From the NCBI RefSeq assembly GCF_050003625.1, contig NC_134398.1, positions 88,921,832 through 88,985,831 on the forward strand: DNA of 64,000 nt, in the 5' to 3' direction. Below the pieces are notes generated by a model. It searched no databases, was not told the origin of the DNA, and saw only the letters and a list, made by a program, of their open reading frames with translations. The DNA is from Haematobia irritans (taxonomy: Eukaryota; Arthropoda; Insecta; Diptera; Muscidae). This document shows positions 11,770 to 22,430 of this stretch, piece after piece. The first letter of the stretch is position 1. Each line of letters opens with the position of its first letter. Both the position numbers and the translations under genes were made by a program.

Positions 11770-13645
11770 ATACCCTCCACCATAGGATGGGGGTATATTA
11801 ACTTTGTCATTCCGTTTGTAACACATCGAAATATTGCTCTAAGACCCCATAAAGTATATATATTCTGGGTCGTGGTGAAATTCTGAGTCGATCTAAGCAT
11901 GTCCGTCCGTCCGTCCGTCTGTCCGTCTGTCCGTCTGTCCGGCTGTCCGTCCGTCTGTGGAAATCACGCTAACTTCCGAACGAAACTAGCTATCGACTTG
12001 AAACTTGGCACAAGTAGTTGTTATTGATGTAGGTCGGATGGTATTGAAAATGGGACATATCGGCCCACGTTTACGTATAGCCCCCATATAAACCGATCCC
12101 CAAATTTGGCTTGCGGAGCCTTCCGGAGCAGCAAAATTCATCCGATCCGGTTGAAATTTGGTACGTGGTCTAAGTATACGGTCTCTAACAACCATGCAAA
12201 AATTGGTCCATATCGGTCCATAATTATATATAGCCCCCATATAAACCGATCCCCAGATTTGACCTCCGGAGCCTCTTGGAGGGGCAAAATTCATCCGATC
12301 CGGTTGAAATTTGGTACCTGATGTTAGTATACGGTCTCTAACAACCATGCAAAAATTGGTCCATATCGGTCCATAAATATATATAGCTCCCATATAAACC
12401 GATCCCCAGATTTGACCTACGGAGCCTCTTGGAGGAGCAAACTTCATCCTACCCGATTGAAATTTGGTACGTGGTGTTAGTATATGGTATCTAACAACCA
12501 TGCAAAAACTGGTCCATATCGATCCATAATTATATATAGCTCCCATATAAACCGATCCCCAGATTTGACCTCCGGAGCCTCTTGGAGGGGCAAAATTCAT
12601 CCGATCCGTTTGAAATTGGGTACCTGATGTTAGTATACGGTCTCTAACAAGCATGCAAAAATTGGTCCATATCGGTCCATAGTTATATATAGCTCCCATA
12701 AAAACCGATCCCCAGATTTGAACTCTGGAGCCTCTTGGATGAGCAAAATTCATCCGATCCAATTGAAATTTAGTACGTGGTGTTAGTATATGGTCTCTAA
12801 CAACCATGCAAAAATTGGTCCATATCGGTCCATAATTATATATAGCTCCCATATAAACCGATCCTCAGATTTGACCTCCGGAGCCTCTTGGAGGAGCAAA
12901 AGTCATCCGATGCGGTTGAAATTTGGTACATTTCGTTAGTATATGGCCTCTAACAGCCATGTAAAAATTGTCAAATTTTATTACTATAGAAAGTTTTGTC
13001 AAAATTTCATTTCTATAGAAAGTTTTGTAAAAAGTTTATTTCTATAGCAATGTTTGTCAACATTTTATTTCCATAGAAAATTTTGTCAAAATTTTATTTC
13101 TATAGAAAATTTTGTAAAAAATTTATTTCTGTAGAAAATTTTGTCAACATTTTATTTCTATAGACAATTTTGTCAACATTTTATTTCTATAGAACATTTT
13201 GTCAACATTTTATTTCTATAGAAAATTTTGTCAACATTTTATTTCTACAGAAAATTTTGTCAACATTTTATTTCTATAGAAAATTTTGTCAAAATTTTAT
13301 TGCTATAGAAAATTTTGTCAACATTTTATTTCTATAGAAAATTTTGTCAAGTTTTATTTCTATAGAAAATTTTGTCAAAATTTTATTTCTATAGAAAATT
13401 TTGTCAAACTGAATTATATACGTATTTAATCGGCCGTTTTTTTGTTTAATATATACCCCTTATGGACTAACTTACAATTTAGAAGACAGTGTTAAAAAGT
13501 TTTACGATACCTTGCCATCGGCAAGTGTTATCGCAACCCAAGTAATTCGATTGTGGGTGACAGCCTTTAGTAGAAGTTCCTACGCAATCCATGGTGGAGG
13601 GTACATAAGATTCGGCCTGGCCGAACTTACGGCCGTATATACTTG
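11770..13645 (+). mobile_element. Family A element, copy 1 (Helentron/DINE-1-like, non-autonomous)
   Basis: 1876 bp. The left end ATACCCTCCACCATAGG follows five T. The right end carries the inverted block CCATGGTGGAGGGTA, then the hairpin TTCGGCC-T-GGCCGAA, the palindrome TACGGCCGTA, and ends ATATACTTG before more T. Inside: a CCGT-rich simple repeat (about 11899-11957), five to six tandem 153-bp units (about 11990-12860) and roughly fourteen 28-29-bp units (about 12970-13407). It interrupts the mariner transposase inside a run of six T. A 288-residue frame on the opposite strand arises because the repeat unit is a multiple of three; I do not consider it a gene. Confidence 0.75.
12970..13407 (+). 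repeat. Tandem array of 28-29-bp units inside element A1
   Basis: The unit is ATTTCTATAGAAAATTTTGT plus about nine bases, repeated roughly fourteen times with small changes. The same array is found in copies A2, A3 and A4. Within each unit TTTCTATAGAAA is a perfect palindrome, so the array is a string of small inverted repeats. Confidence 0.85.
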
Positions 13646-13817
13646 TTCTTCTTCATATGGGGCCGTTTTGCCGCCATTTCGACCTTCAAACGCTCCAATA
13701 ACGCCATATAATAGTCACTGTTGATGGTTTTTCCCTTCTCAAGATAATCGATAAAAATTATTCCATGCGCATCCCATTATTCCAGGCCATTACTTTGCGG
13801 ACTTTTGAGTCTTTCCA

Positions 13818-14785
13818 CACGCTCACAAAAAATCGCTTCTGTAACATATACTCCCAAACATATTTTGCTTCAAGCATATACATTTTTGGGTATTGCCCAA
13901 ACATTTATATGTTTGATCTCTTCCAATATATAATATGTTTGAAAGCATATTAGTCTAAACAATATATGTTTGGGTAGTCTAAGTTTCAAACATTTTGTAT
14001 TTTTGCATCCAAATTCAATAATGTTGTCTTCCAAAAAACAATATGTTATTATGTGAACATATAATATGTTTGGAAGCATTTTGCACCCAAAAATATTATA
14101 TGCTTAAAAAAATTCTCCCAAACAATATTGTGCTCAAAATTTTATTTATTTATTTATATATTTACAATCATAACGAATTATGAAAATAAACAGGTAATAT
14201 AGGTGCTAACAACATAGGTTTTCGACCTGAATGCTCAAAATTTTGTTTCTGCCCAATTGTATATTCCCCCACATCTTTCTCACTTCCACGAGATTTTTTA
14301 GTTCTTAGCACCTTTTTCTGTAATACAAACATTGTAGAAGAAATTATTCATTTTTTTTTATTTTAATTTTACCTTTTGCCGGACGGGGATTCGAACAGCG
14401 GACCACACAGTTTGTAAGGATCAAAGAAGTAGCTGATCAATTGCCCAAGGAAAAATAAAATGTTAATTTTGTAATAACAAGCAACAACCACCAACTTAAT
14501 TCAATATCGCTCCCTGTTAAATAGCGCTCCAAGCTACTAAACACATATATGTTTATAGGCTATTTCTAAATTAATATATGTTTGCATCCAAGCATATTAT
14601 ATTTACAAACATTTTATGTCCCAAACATAATATCTTCTAACATATTAACATATATGTCCCAAACATGTTATGCTAGTTTATGAACATTATATGCTTGCAC
14701 TCAAAAATATTGTGTTTAAAAATTTGTGTTCCAAACATATAATGTTTATAGCCAAACATATGAAAAACAGCCTTTTTCATCCGTG
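13818..14785 (-). mobile_element. Family B element, copy 1 (2-bp target, MITE)
   Basis: 968 bp. Ends: CACGCTCACAAAAAA at the left and TTTTTCATCCGTG at the right, weak inverted repeats sharing CACG.....AAAAA. The flanking dinucleotide is CA on both sides (13816-13817, 14786-14787), while other copies have TA. The body is full of palindromic ATATGTTTGG/CCAAACATAT motifs. It contains a minus-strand S2F SINE-like insert (14140-14537). It interrupts the irritans mariner transposase. Confidence 0.7.
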
Positions 14786-15345
14786 CACGCTTCGGAGACG
14801 GTTCACAGGACGCTGTCCATTCAGCCGACTGTCGATTGGACTCAGGAGTGTAGTGATGGAGCCATGTTTCATCCATTGTCACATATCGACGGAAAAACTC
14901 GGGTGTATTACGAGTTAACAGCTGCAAACACCGCTCAGAATCATCAACACGTTGTTGTTTTTGGTCAAATGTGAGCTCGCGCGGCGCCCATTTTGCACAG
15001 AGCTTCCGCATATCCAAATATTGATTAATGATATGACCAACACGTTCCTTGGATATCTTTAAGGCCTCTGCTATTTCGATCAACTTAATTTTACGGTCAT
15101 TCAAAATCATTTTGTGGATATTTTTGATGTTTTCGTCGGTAACCACTTCTTTCGGGCGTCCACTGCGCTCACCGTCCTCCGTGCTCATTTCACCACGCTT
15201 GAATTTTGCATACCAATCAATTATTGTTTATTTCCCTGGGGCAAAGTCCGGAAACTCATTATCAAGCCAAGTTTTTGCTTCCACCGTATTTTTCCCCTTC
15301 AGAAAACAGTATTTTATCAAAACACGAAATTCGTTTTTCTTCCTT
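14786..15345 (-). pseudogene. Mariner transposase, N-terminal to central part (irritans subfamily)
   Basis: Reads FRVLIKYCFLKGKNTVEAKT, then after a stop TIIDWYAKFKRGEMSTEDGE, then the helix-turn-helix and linker (KLIEIAEALKISKERVGHII, WAPRELTFDQKQQRV) and the first catalytic aspartate block (VTMDETWLHHYTPE). It is close in wording to Himar1 as I recall it. It is cut at SPKRARMKK by element B1, so the second and third catalytic aspartates are displaced beyond B1 and A1. Confidence 0.85.
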
Positions 15346-15501
15346 TTTTTCACAATAACAAAGTTGCTTCATAAAAGACGCTCTATCTCACAAAATAATT
15401 GACTTACAGACGTCAAATTTTGACACGAATCATTGGTACTATATAAAAATAATATGCATTTAATACTAGCGACGCCATCTATGTGTCAGACCGGGGACTT
15501 A

Positions 15502-15690
15502 AGGTCGCTTTTCTACTTACAGAAGACAATTTATACGCGCACACCACCGAATTTGTATCGGAAAATTAGCTTTGCCCGATCCAATAGAGGTAAGAAACTT
15601 ATACTTATGCTGCATCGGAAATTAATATCAAAATTATTTATTATTATTTTTTTTATTATTATTATATATATTTTTTGTATTTTTATTATT
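15502..15690 (+). pseudogene. LINE reverse transcriptase, 3' part after the mariner
   Basis: Continues the LINE cut at 11414: YRKISFARSNRGKK corresponds to SQRLVFARSNRGRK near the C-terminus of the LINE at 41.6-44.4 kb. It then runs into TTATT-rich sequence (15630-15680), consistent with a TTA-type 3' tail like that of the 41.6-kb LINE. Confidence 0.65.
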
Positions 15691-16870
15691 TATTATTTAT
15701 TTATTATACTTTTTTTGATTAATTTCTTAAATTTAATTAAAAAATTTAAATTGCTATTTTATATATCTTCCTGAAATTAATTCTATGCTATAATCTATAC
15801 TTTTTTGCATTAGTTACACTGTTAGAAAAATATGTTTTTCATATGTTCCGATATAAACAAAATGTGTTTCGGGCACAATTTTAAAACACAATATATTTAA
15901 GTGCAAACATGTAATGTTCCTAAACTAACAACAACAACAACAACAAATTTCGACTAAACATACATATGTTGTGATATTTTATTCAAAGCGACAGAGAAAG
16001 TATAGAGAAAGAAATAGAGATGGAAACCGGGAGAGTTGACGAAAGATATCAACATAACACAGCGAAAGAATCAAAAGAGAACAATTTCTGTAAAACCGCT
16101 TGTATGTTGTTTCGGTAAACTGTTTTTTTGATAAGGCCAAAAATTTGATATGGTTAAGTCTAAATATTATTTAATTTGAATAAAGAGAATAGACATTCGG
16201 AACCAAGAGAATAGACATTTGAAAAACAAACAGCATATGTTTTCGCCTTGAGAGCAGCATTTTATGTATGTGTGGACATGTGTTTTGTTTATCATTTTGG
16301 CATTATGGGCACAATTTTTTTCTTGGTTCGTTAAAAGAAATCAAATAAAATGAAATAAGGAGGAAATAGTGAAAAATTACACAGTAAAATGTATAAAAAC
16401 AAAGTTTAGTTCCTCTTTATTAATAAGTAGTCCACGAGGAGTTGACGGACACCTTCAAATATAAAAGCGGGGATTAAGTTCGAGTTTTGCAGCTAAAACA
16501 ATTTAAAAAGTTTTTTTTTCTTTAAAATGAATTATTAACGAAAAATAAAAGGCATTTTAGAGCGATGGTGTTAAATGCTAGTAAAAAACTGTTCACGCCT
16601 AACTAAATTTATGTTTATATTATAAAATTATTTATGTATATTTATACTCGACTCCACGTTCTTCCTTTGTTAGAGTTTTCCTTCCAAAAACAGTTTTTTG
16701 TTACAAAATTGTTATTTTTGCAATAAAAAAAAATAATATTTTATCCAAAAATCAGTCAATTTCGTTTATATCAAGCACTGTTACTGACTATAAATCTTTA
16801 ATAACCCACATTTCGAAGTTTCATTATAAAAATTTAATATAGTATAAATATAAATGTGTAAATTAAAAAA

Positions 16871-16948
16871 AAGTGTTCGGTCGGAGCAGGGATTGAACCC
16901 ACGACACTTTGCATGCAAGGCAGACATGCTAACCACTGCTCCACGTGG
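16871..16948 (-). repeat. tRNA-derived SINE S1 head
   Basis: On the minus strand: A-box-like AGCAGTGGTTAGCATG, a TGCATGCAA loop region and B box GGGTTCAATCCCTGC, continuing into GACCGAACAC as in the complete S1 at 23333. The body after the head is missing. It resembles a tRNA but lacks a convincing acceptor stem, so I call it a SINE relic, not a tRNA gene. Confidence 0.55.
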
Positions 16949-17067
16949 CAAACAAATGTTTGTTTCTGTTAAATAATGTTATGTTTGCATGGGCTCGTGG
17001 GCGCTGCAAAACTATGCTATCTATATAAATGTAACTTATAACGATAATTATTTACTGGTGACTATAA

Positions 17068-17235
17068 CAGCTACGTAGTCCAGTGGATAGTGTGTTGGCT
17101 TACAAACTGTATGGTCCTCGGTTCCATTCTCCGTGCAGGCGAAAGGTAAATTTTAAAAAAAATTATAAAATATTTGTATTACAGAAAAAGGTGCCAAGAA
17201 CTAAAATATTTCGTGGAAGTGAAAATTATTAGTAT
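17068..17235 (+). repeat. tRNA-derived SINE S2
   Basis: A-box-like TAGTCCAGTGGATAGTG and B-box-like GGTTCCATTC about 45 bp apart, followed by a body (TTGTATTACAGAAAAAGGTG, AAGAACTAAAA). The same SINE is present on the minus strand at 56985-58165, where element B4 splits it. Confidence 0.6.
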
Positions 17236-17467
17236 GTTAGGCAATGAGCACAATCGTCTTTGTTAAAAATTCTTCCAAGCAAATAATATTTTTGGGCTCA
17301 AAATGCTTCCAAACATATAATATGTTCACATAAAACAAACATACAGTAGAATTCGGTTATAGCGACGGTCAAGGGGCGAAATTATACGTCGTTATATCCG
17401 AACGACGTTGTATCCAAATAAGTGTACACAATATTTTTAAGTTTTTTTTTATCATGTATATTCATAT

Positions 17468-17812
17468 TTATTGAGATTGCAAATAGTTTAGAATTGTGGT
17501 TTGTTTTCTATTTATAAGAATTTCTTTTAATAATTTACTTTCAATAATTTCAACGGAACTATATAAACTCTCTGATATATCAGAACCCGCAAATCGTAAA
17601 TACTGTTTTAATGTGTGCACCGCACTCAAGGTTTCTGTCCTAGTTGGAATTTTGATTGGCTCATCTTCGTCATCTGGTTCATTATCGCTGTGAGTTTCAT
17701 CATTTTCTTTTGTGTTCTCCACTATTTCTCTCAATGATGGCTCTTCTGATGTCACGACGTTGTCATCGACATTTACGAACTCATCCCAGTCCTGGTTTGA
17801 ACTCGAACTCAT
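17468..17812 (-). pseudogene. C-terminal remnant of a pogo/Tigger-like transposase
   Basis: 114 residues: an acidic stretch (NTKENDETHSDNEPDDEDEP) followed by LSAVHTLKQYLRFA and a helical tail (ESLYSSVEIIESKLLKEIL). An acidic linker plus a leucine-rich helical tail is usual at the end of Tigger-type transposases. The DDE catalytic core and CENP-B-like DNA-binding region are absent. The frame ends within 125 bp of the transposon end, as expected for a C-terminus. Confidence 0.55.
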
Positions 17813-17878
17813 CCCAAACTGGTTTCAATATTTCTTCTTTGTCATTTGCACCTCTGTTTGAGATAGTTGAGATAAAAA

Positions 17879-19754
17879 CAAGTATATACGGCCGTAAGTT
17901 CGGCCAGGCCGAATCTTATGTACCCTCCACCATGGATTGCGTAGGAACTTCTACTAAAGGCTGTCACCCACAATCGAATTACTTGGGTTGCGATAACACT
18001 TGCCGATGGCAAGGTATCGTAAAACTTTTTAACACTGTCTTCTAAATTGTAAGTTAGTCCATAAGGGGTATATATTAAACAAAAAAACGGCCGATTAAAT
18101 ACGTATATAATTCAGTTTGACAAAATTTTCTATAGAAATAAAATTTTGACAAAATTTTCTATAGAAATAAAACTTGACAAAATTTTCTATAGAAATAAAA
18201 TGTTGACAAAATTTTCTATAGCAATAAAATTTTGACAAAATTTTCTATAGAAATAAAATGTTGACAAAATTTTCTGTAGAAATAAAATGTTGACAAAATT
18301 TTCTATAGAAATAAAATGTTGACAAAATGTTCTATAGAAATAAAATGTTGACAAAATTGTCTATAGAAATAAAATGTTGACAAAATTTTCTACAGAAATA
18401 AATTTTTTACAAAATTTTCTATAGAAATAAAATTTTGACAAAATTTTCTATGGAAATAAAATGTTGACAAACATTGCTATAGAAATAAACTTTTTACAAA
18501 ACTTTCTATAGAAATGAAATTTTGACAAAACTTTCTATAGTAATAAAATTTGACAATTTTTACATGGCTGTTAGAGGCCATATACTAACGAAATGTACCA
18601 AATTTCAACCGCATCGGATGACTTTTGCTCCTCCAAGAGGCTCCGGAGGTCAAATCTGAGGATCGGTTTATATGGGAGCTATATATAATTATGGACCGAT
18701 ATGGACCAATTTTTGCATGGTTGTTAGAGACCATATACTAACACCACGTACTAAATTTCAATTGGATCGGATGAATTTTGCTCATCCAAGAGGCTCCAGA
18801 GTTCAAATCTGGGGATCGGTTTATATGGGAGCTATATATAACTATGGACCGATATGGACCAATTTTTGCATGCTTGTTAGAGACCGTTTACTAACATCAG
18901 GTACCCAATTTCAAACGGATCGGATGAATTTTGCCCCTCCAAGAGGCTCCGGAGGTCAAATCTGGGGATCGGTTTATATGGGAGCTATATATAATTATGG
19001 ACCGATATGGACCAGTTTTTGCATGGTTGTTAGATACCATATACTAACACCACGTACCAAATTTCAATCGGGTAGGATGAAGTTTGCTCCTCCAAGAGGC
19101 TCCGGAGGTCAAATCTGGGGATCGGTTTATATGGGAGCTATATATATTTATGGACCGATATGGACCAATTTTTGCATGGTTGTTAGAGACCGTATACTAA
19201 CATCAGGTACCAAATTTCAACCGGATCGGATGAATTTTGCCCCTCCAAGAGGCTCCGGAGGTCAAATCTGGGGATCGGTTTATATGGGGGCTATATATAA
19301 TTATGGACCGATATGGACCAATTTTTGCATGGTTGTTAGAGACCGTATACTTAGACCACGTACCAAATTTCAACCGGATCGGATGAATTTTGCTGCTCCG
19401 GAAGGCTCCGCAAGCCAAATTTGGGGATCGGTTTATATGGAGGCTATACGTAAACGTGGGCCGATATGTCCCATTTTCAATACCATCCGACCTACATCAA
19501 TAACAACTACTTGTGCCAAGTTTCAAGTCGATAGCTAGTTTCGTTCGGAAGTTAGCGTGATTTCCACAGACGGACGGACAGCCGGACAGACGGACAGACG
19601 GACAGACGGACGGACGGACGGACATGCTTAGATCGACTCAGAATTTCACCACGACCCAGAATATATATACTTTATGGGGTCTTAGAGCAATATTTCGATG
19701 TGTTACAAACGGAATGACAAAGTTAATATACCCCCATCCTATGGTGGAGGGTAT
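17879..19754 (-). mobile_element. Family A element, copy 2
   Basis: Complete and in reverse orientation. Hairpin end CAAGTATATACGGCCGTAAG at 17879, TACCCTCC end (as GGTGGAGGGTAT) at 19754. Tandem 153-bp and 28-bp blocks as in copy 1. It lies inside the pogo relic; the flanks are A-rich (ATAAAA before, AATTAG after). Confidence 0.75.
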
Positions 19755-20353
19755 AATTAGTACACAGAACTTACATCGTCGTTATAACCGAATGTCCATT
19801 CCAAAGCAGACGTGCAACTTGGTCGTTGAAAGCAGATGGTCGCTAAAACCGGAGTCGTTCTAAGCGAATGCTTGCGCATGTACAAACTATTAAGAACCAA
19901 ACTTGCTTTGAAAATCCGTCGTTATAAACGGATGGTCGTTATAACCGAGGTCGCTATAAATGAATTCTACTGTATTAATGTTTCGGCAGTATCCAATAAT
20001 ATACGTGCTTGCTGCAAAATATGTTTGGAACATATGTTAAAGAAGCGATTTTTTGAGGGTGTATATTAATTAAAAATTAAAGTTATATTAATTAAAAATT
20101 AAAGTATATTTTTTTATTAACCACATTCCTTTTTGATAAATTTCAAACTTTAAATTTGTCATGTTTTTTTTTCCTTGTTGTGATTAGTAATTTGTTTTCT
20201 TACCTCTATATTTGAATTTTTGTATAAAATTGTATTAGTTATAAGATTTTAGAAATATGTAGGATTTTCTCCCCGTACTACAATTATAAGAATTTTGTAT
20301 TCTTGTTGTGCGGATATTATTCAATAAATATTATTCAAATAAGTATTATTCAA

Positions 20354-20459
20354 AAAAATTGTTAGAGCAAAGGAAACTTTCTCCAAACATAATAATTCTA
20401 TGAACTAAAATAAAATTAAATTGGCTTTAGTGAAATAGAGAGTTCACTTTTTTTGAGTG
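20354..20459 (-). mobile_element. MITE family N fragment
   Basis: Matches the left ~105 bp of the complete N copy at 54782 (GAACTAAAATAAAATTAAAT, then the end TTTTTTTGAGTG). Confidence 0.5.
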
Positions 20460-20559
20460 TGCCAAAAGAAGAGAACCACCATACAGGTTTGCGCACAGGT
20501 CTGATAACGTAGGTTTATTTTATCCAGGATAAATGTGATATCCCACACTATATCTCTTA

Positions 20560-21800
20560 TATAAGGAATTTAGTATTCGGCCGGGCCGAATACTAAATTC
20601 CCACCACCATGAATCAAATATAATAGTTTGCTTTGAAATTTTCAGGGGGGTTTGATGACAGATCAGTTCAACCAGTACGGTTCCCACAGATAAATGTAAA
20701 GATTTCACCAATGAAGACTAGATCAGATTCTGAATTTATAAGAACCATTTTTGTTTGAGTTTTAGAGGAATCATAAACATTTCTTGTAAGTGTGCAAGAA
20801 AATGATAAAATAATCATCCCAATTATTTAAATGACTACGAGAAGTAAAATCTGGAAATTTTGCATTCAGTTTCAAACAATTTTCATGATCAGTGCGCCTT
20901 ATATACCCTCAATAAGTGAAATCGGTATATATCCAAATGGACCGATAAAACTAAATCATATACACTTTGTTATGGGTCTAAAATGCCAGTATATTTTCAA
21001 TTTGTGGCAAATCGGATAAAAACTACAATTTCTAGAAATCCTAGGAATTAAATCGGGAGTTCGGTGTAAATAATAGGGGCTATACCAAAACATGGAAAGA
21101 TACACACAGTATTCAGCACATTTTATTGTAGTTATAGAATCTAGACCCCAAATCGGAGGGCCGGTTTATAAGATGGCACACCCCTTTATGGTCCTAGAAT
21201 ACCTCTAGATTTCCGATTTGAGGCAAATCGGGTAAAAATTACGGATTCTAGAAGATCAAGAATAAAATCGGGAGATCGGTTTATAAGATGGCTATATCAA
21301 AAACTGTACCGATACTCAATATATTCGGCACACCCCTTTATGGTCCTAGCTCCAGATTTCCAATTTCAGGTAAATTGGATTAAAACTACGGATTCTAGAA
21401 GCCCAAGAAGTAAAATCGGGAGATCGGTCTATATGGGGACTATATCAAAACATGGACCAATAGGCACCGTTTTCGGTACACTTTTCGATGGTCCTAAAAT
21501 ACCTCTAGATTTCCAATTTCAGGCAAATTGGATAAAAACTACAGTTTTTATAAGCCCAAGACCCCAAATCGGGAGGTCGGTTTATATGGGGACTATATCA
21601 AAACTTGGACCGATATAGCCCATCTTCGAACTTGACCTGCCTGCAAACAAAAGACGAATCTGTGCAAAATTTCAGGCTGTAGCGTGATTACAACAGACAG
21701 ACAGACGGACATGCTTATATCGTCTTCGAATTTCTCCCTGATCAAGAATATATATACTTTATATAGTCGGAAATCGATATTTCGATGTGCTACAAACAGA
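20560..21800 (-). mobile_element. Element D, family-A relative (Helentron/DINE-1-like)
   Basis: The hairpin end at 20565-20601 is followed by CCCACCACCATGAAT, corresponding to TACCCTCCACCATGG of family A. Diverged internal units contain GATCGGTTTATA and ACCGATA. Near the right end the order ACAGACAGACGGACATGCTT, GAATATATATACTTTATA, TATTTCGATGTG repeats that of family A. The final GGTGGAGGGTAT terminus is not seen. It is older than the A copies. Confidence 0.5.
20565..20601. repeat. 37-bp perfect palindrome (18-bp arms, 1-base centre)
   Basis: Left arm 20565-20582 (GGAATTTAGTATTCGGCC), centre G at 20583, right arm 20584-20601 (its exact reverse complement). It occupies the place of the GGCC-rich terminal hairpin in family A and could form a strong hairpin at the element end. 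Confidence 0.9.
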
Positions 21801-22019
21801 AGAAAGAAATCGGCTGTAGAGCTAGCCTATTGGAAGGCGCAAATGAACATGAAGAAAACCACGGCTGATACTGATAACACGTGGACAGGAGGAATACACT
21901 ATTGGGACATTTGAAGTCGAAGGATCGTCCTCAAATTTGGCACAAAGACTTTTTCGACCCAAAGACAATCCCTATTGTGTTTGGAAAAATAGGTTCAGAT
22001 TTTGATATGTATATATGCC

Positions 22020-22430
22020 ATATCGTTAGCTTAATGTGTAAAGGTGCTAAGTCAACCTTTTAAAAAGGGTTAAGATGCAGATAGACAGATAAATCAAAAA
22101 TACATAGTTTACAAAAAAAATATATATTAAATATCTCTTTTTATCTCTGTTTGGTAATGATGTGTAAAAGTGCTAAGTCAGAACCCGTACACGTGCTAAG
22201 TCAAATTTTAGGTTAAGTAGGCTTTGCTAAAAAAATGTTAATAGCAATTTTTTGTGTTCCAATTTGCGGAAAGTTTACTGTTTGTTTTGAAAGCATTTAT
22301 GGTAACTACATTTACAGTTTTTCGAAAATAGGTTTATTTCACAATTTATTAAGCTGTTTGTCTCTCCTGTGAAATTTAAAAAATTTGACTTAACACCTTT
22401 ACACATTAAGCTAACGATATATATTTATCA
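22020..22430. mobile_element. MITE T with ~35-bp inverted repeats
   Basis: Left arm ATATCGTTAGCTTAATGTGT AAAGGTG (22020-22046) and onward; the right arm is its reverse complement ending 22430 with one mismatch (GCTAAGTCA versus GTTAAGTCA). Subterminal GTGCTAAGTCA repeats inside. The 411-bp body is non-coding. Superfamily not determined. Confidence 0.6.

Larger units (their letters stand above)
11415..15501 (-). mobile_element. Irritans-subfamily (Himar1-like) mariner, split by elements A1 and B1
   Basis: The left end is ACAGGTTGGCTGATAAGTCC with TA at 11413-11414. The right end keeps ACCGGGGACTTA but lacks the last ~15 bp and its TA. Transposase pieces read on the minus strand: N-terminal part 15345-14786, a middle piece 13817-13646 and a C-terminal piece 11769-11480. 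A1 interrupts the T-run of a Lys-rich stretch and B1 interrupts the GEPSPKR region. The N-terminal part has an in-frame stop where Himar1 has Ser (near 15228). The element is dead. It interrupts the LINE at 10795-11414 / 15502-15690. Confidence 0.9.
17344..19972 (-). mobile_element. Pogo/Tigger-type transposon relic containing element A2
   Basis: Terminal inverted repeats CAGTAGAATTCGGTTATAGC at the left and GCTATAAATGAATTCTACTG at the right. TA duplications at 17342-17343 and 19973-19974. GTCGTTAT/ATAACGAC motifs recur at both ends. Only the C-terminal end of a transposase survives (17468-17812). Element A2 (17879-19754) replaces the rest. TA target, end sequence and C-terminal tail all fit pogo/Tigger. 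Confidence 0.7.
15817..20061 (+). mobile_element. Diverged family B copy 2, host to SINEs and a pogo element
   Basis: The left end CACTGTTAGAAAAATATG.. (15817) and the right end ..GATTTTTTGAGGGTG (20061) match family-B termini, both flanked by TA. B-type text (CTTCCAAACATATAATATG) flanks the pogo element at 17286-17343 and 19975-20061. The interval also holds a SINE head (16871-16948), SINE S2 (17068-17235) and about 850 bp (15960-16860) of AT-rich sequence with no gene seen. That both ends belong to one insertion is inference. Confidence 0.4.

Noticed and set aside
11986..12852. 288-residue repetitive frame as a host protein
   Set aside because: It recurs in every family A copy, has no signal or domain, and follows from a repeat unit that is a multiple of three.
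12970..13407. CRISPR array (regular ~28-bp repeats)
   Set aside because: Units are directly adjacent with no unique spacers, lie inside a transposon of a eukaryotic genome, and recur in every family A copy.
16871..16948. Functional tRNA-Ala gene
   Set aside because: It shares its continuation with SINE S1 and lacks a good acceptor stem.
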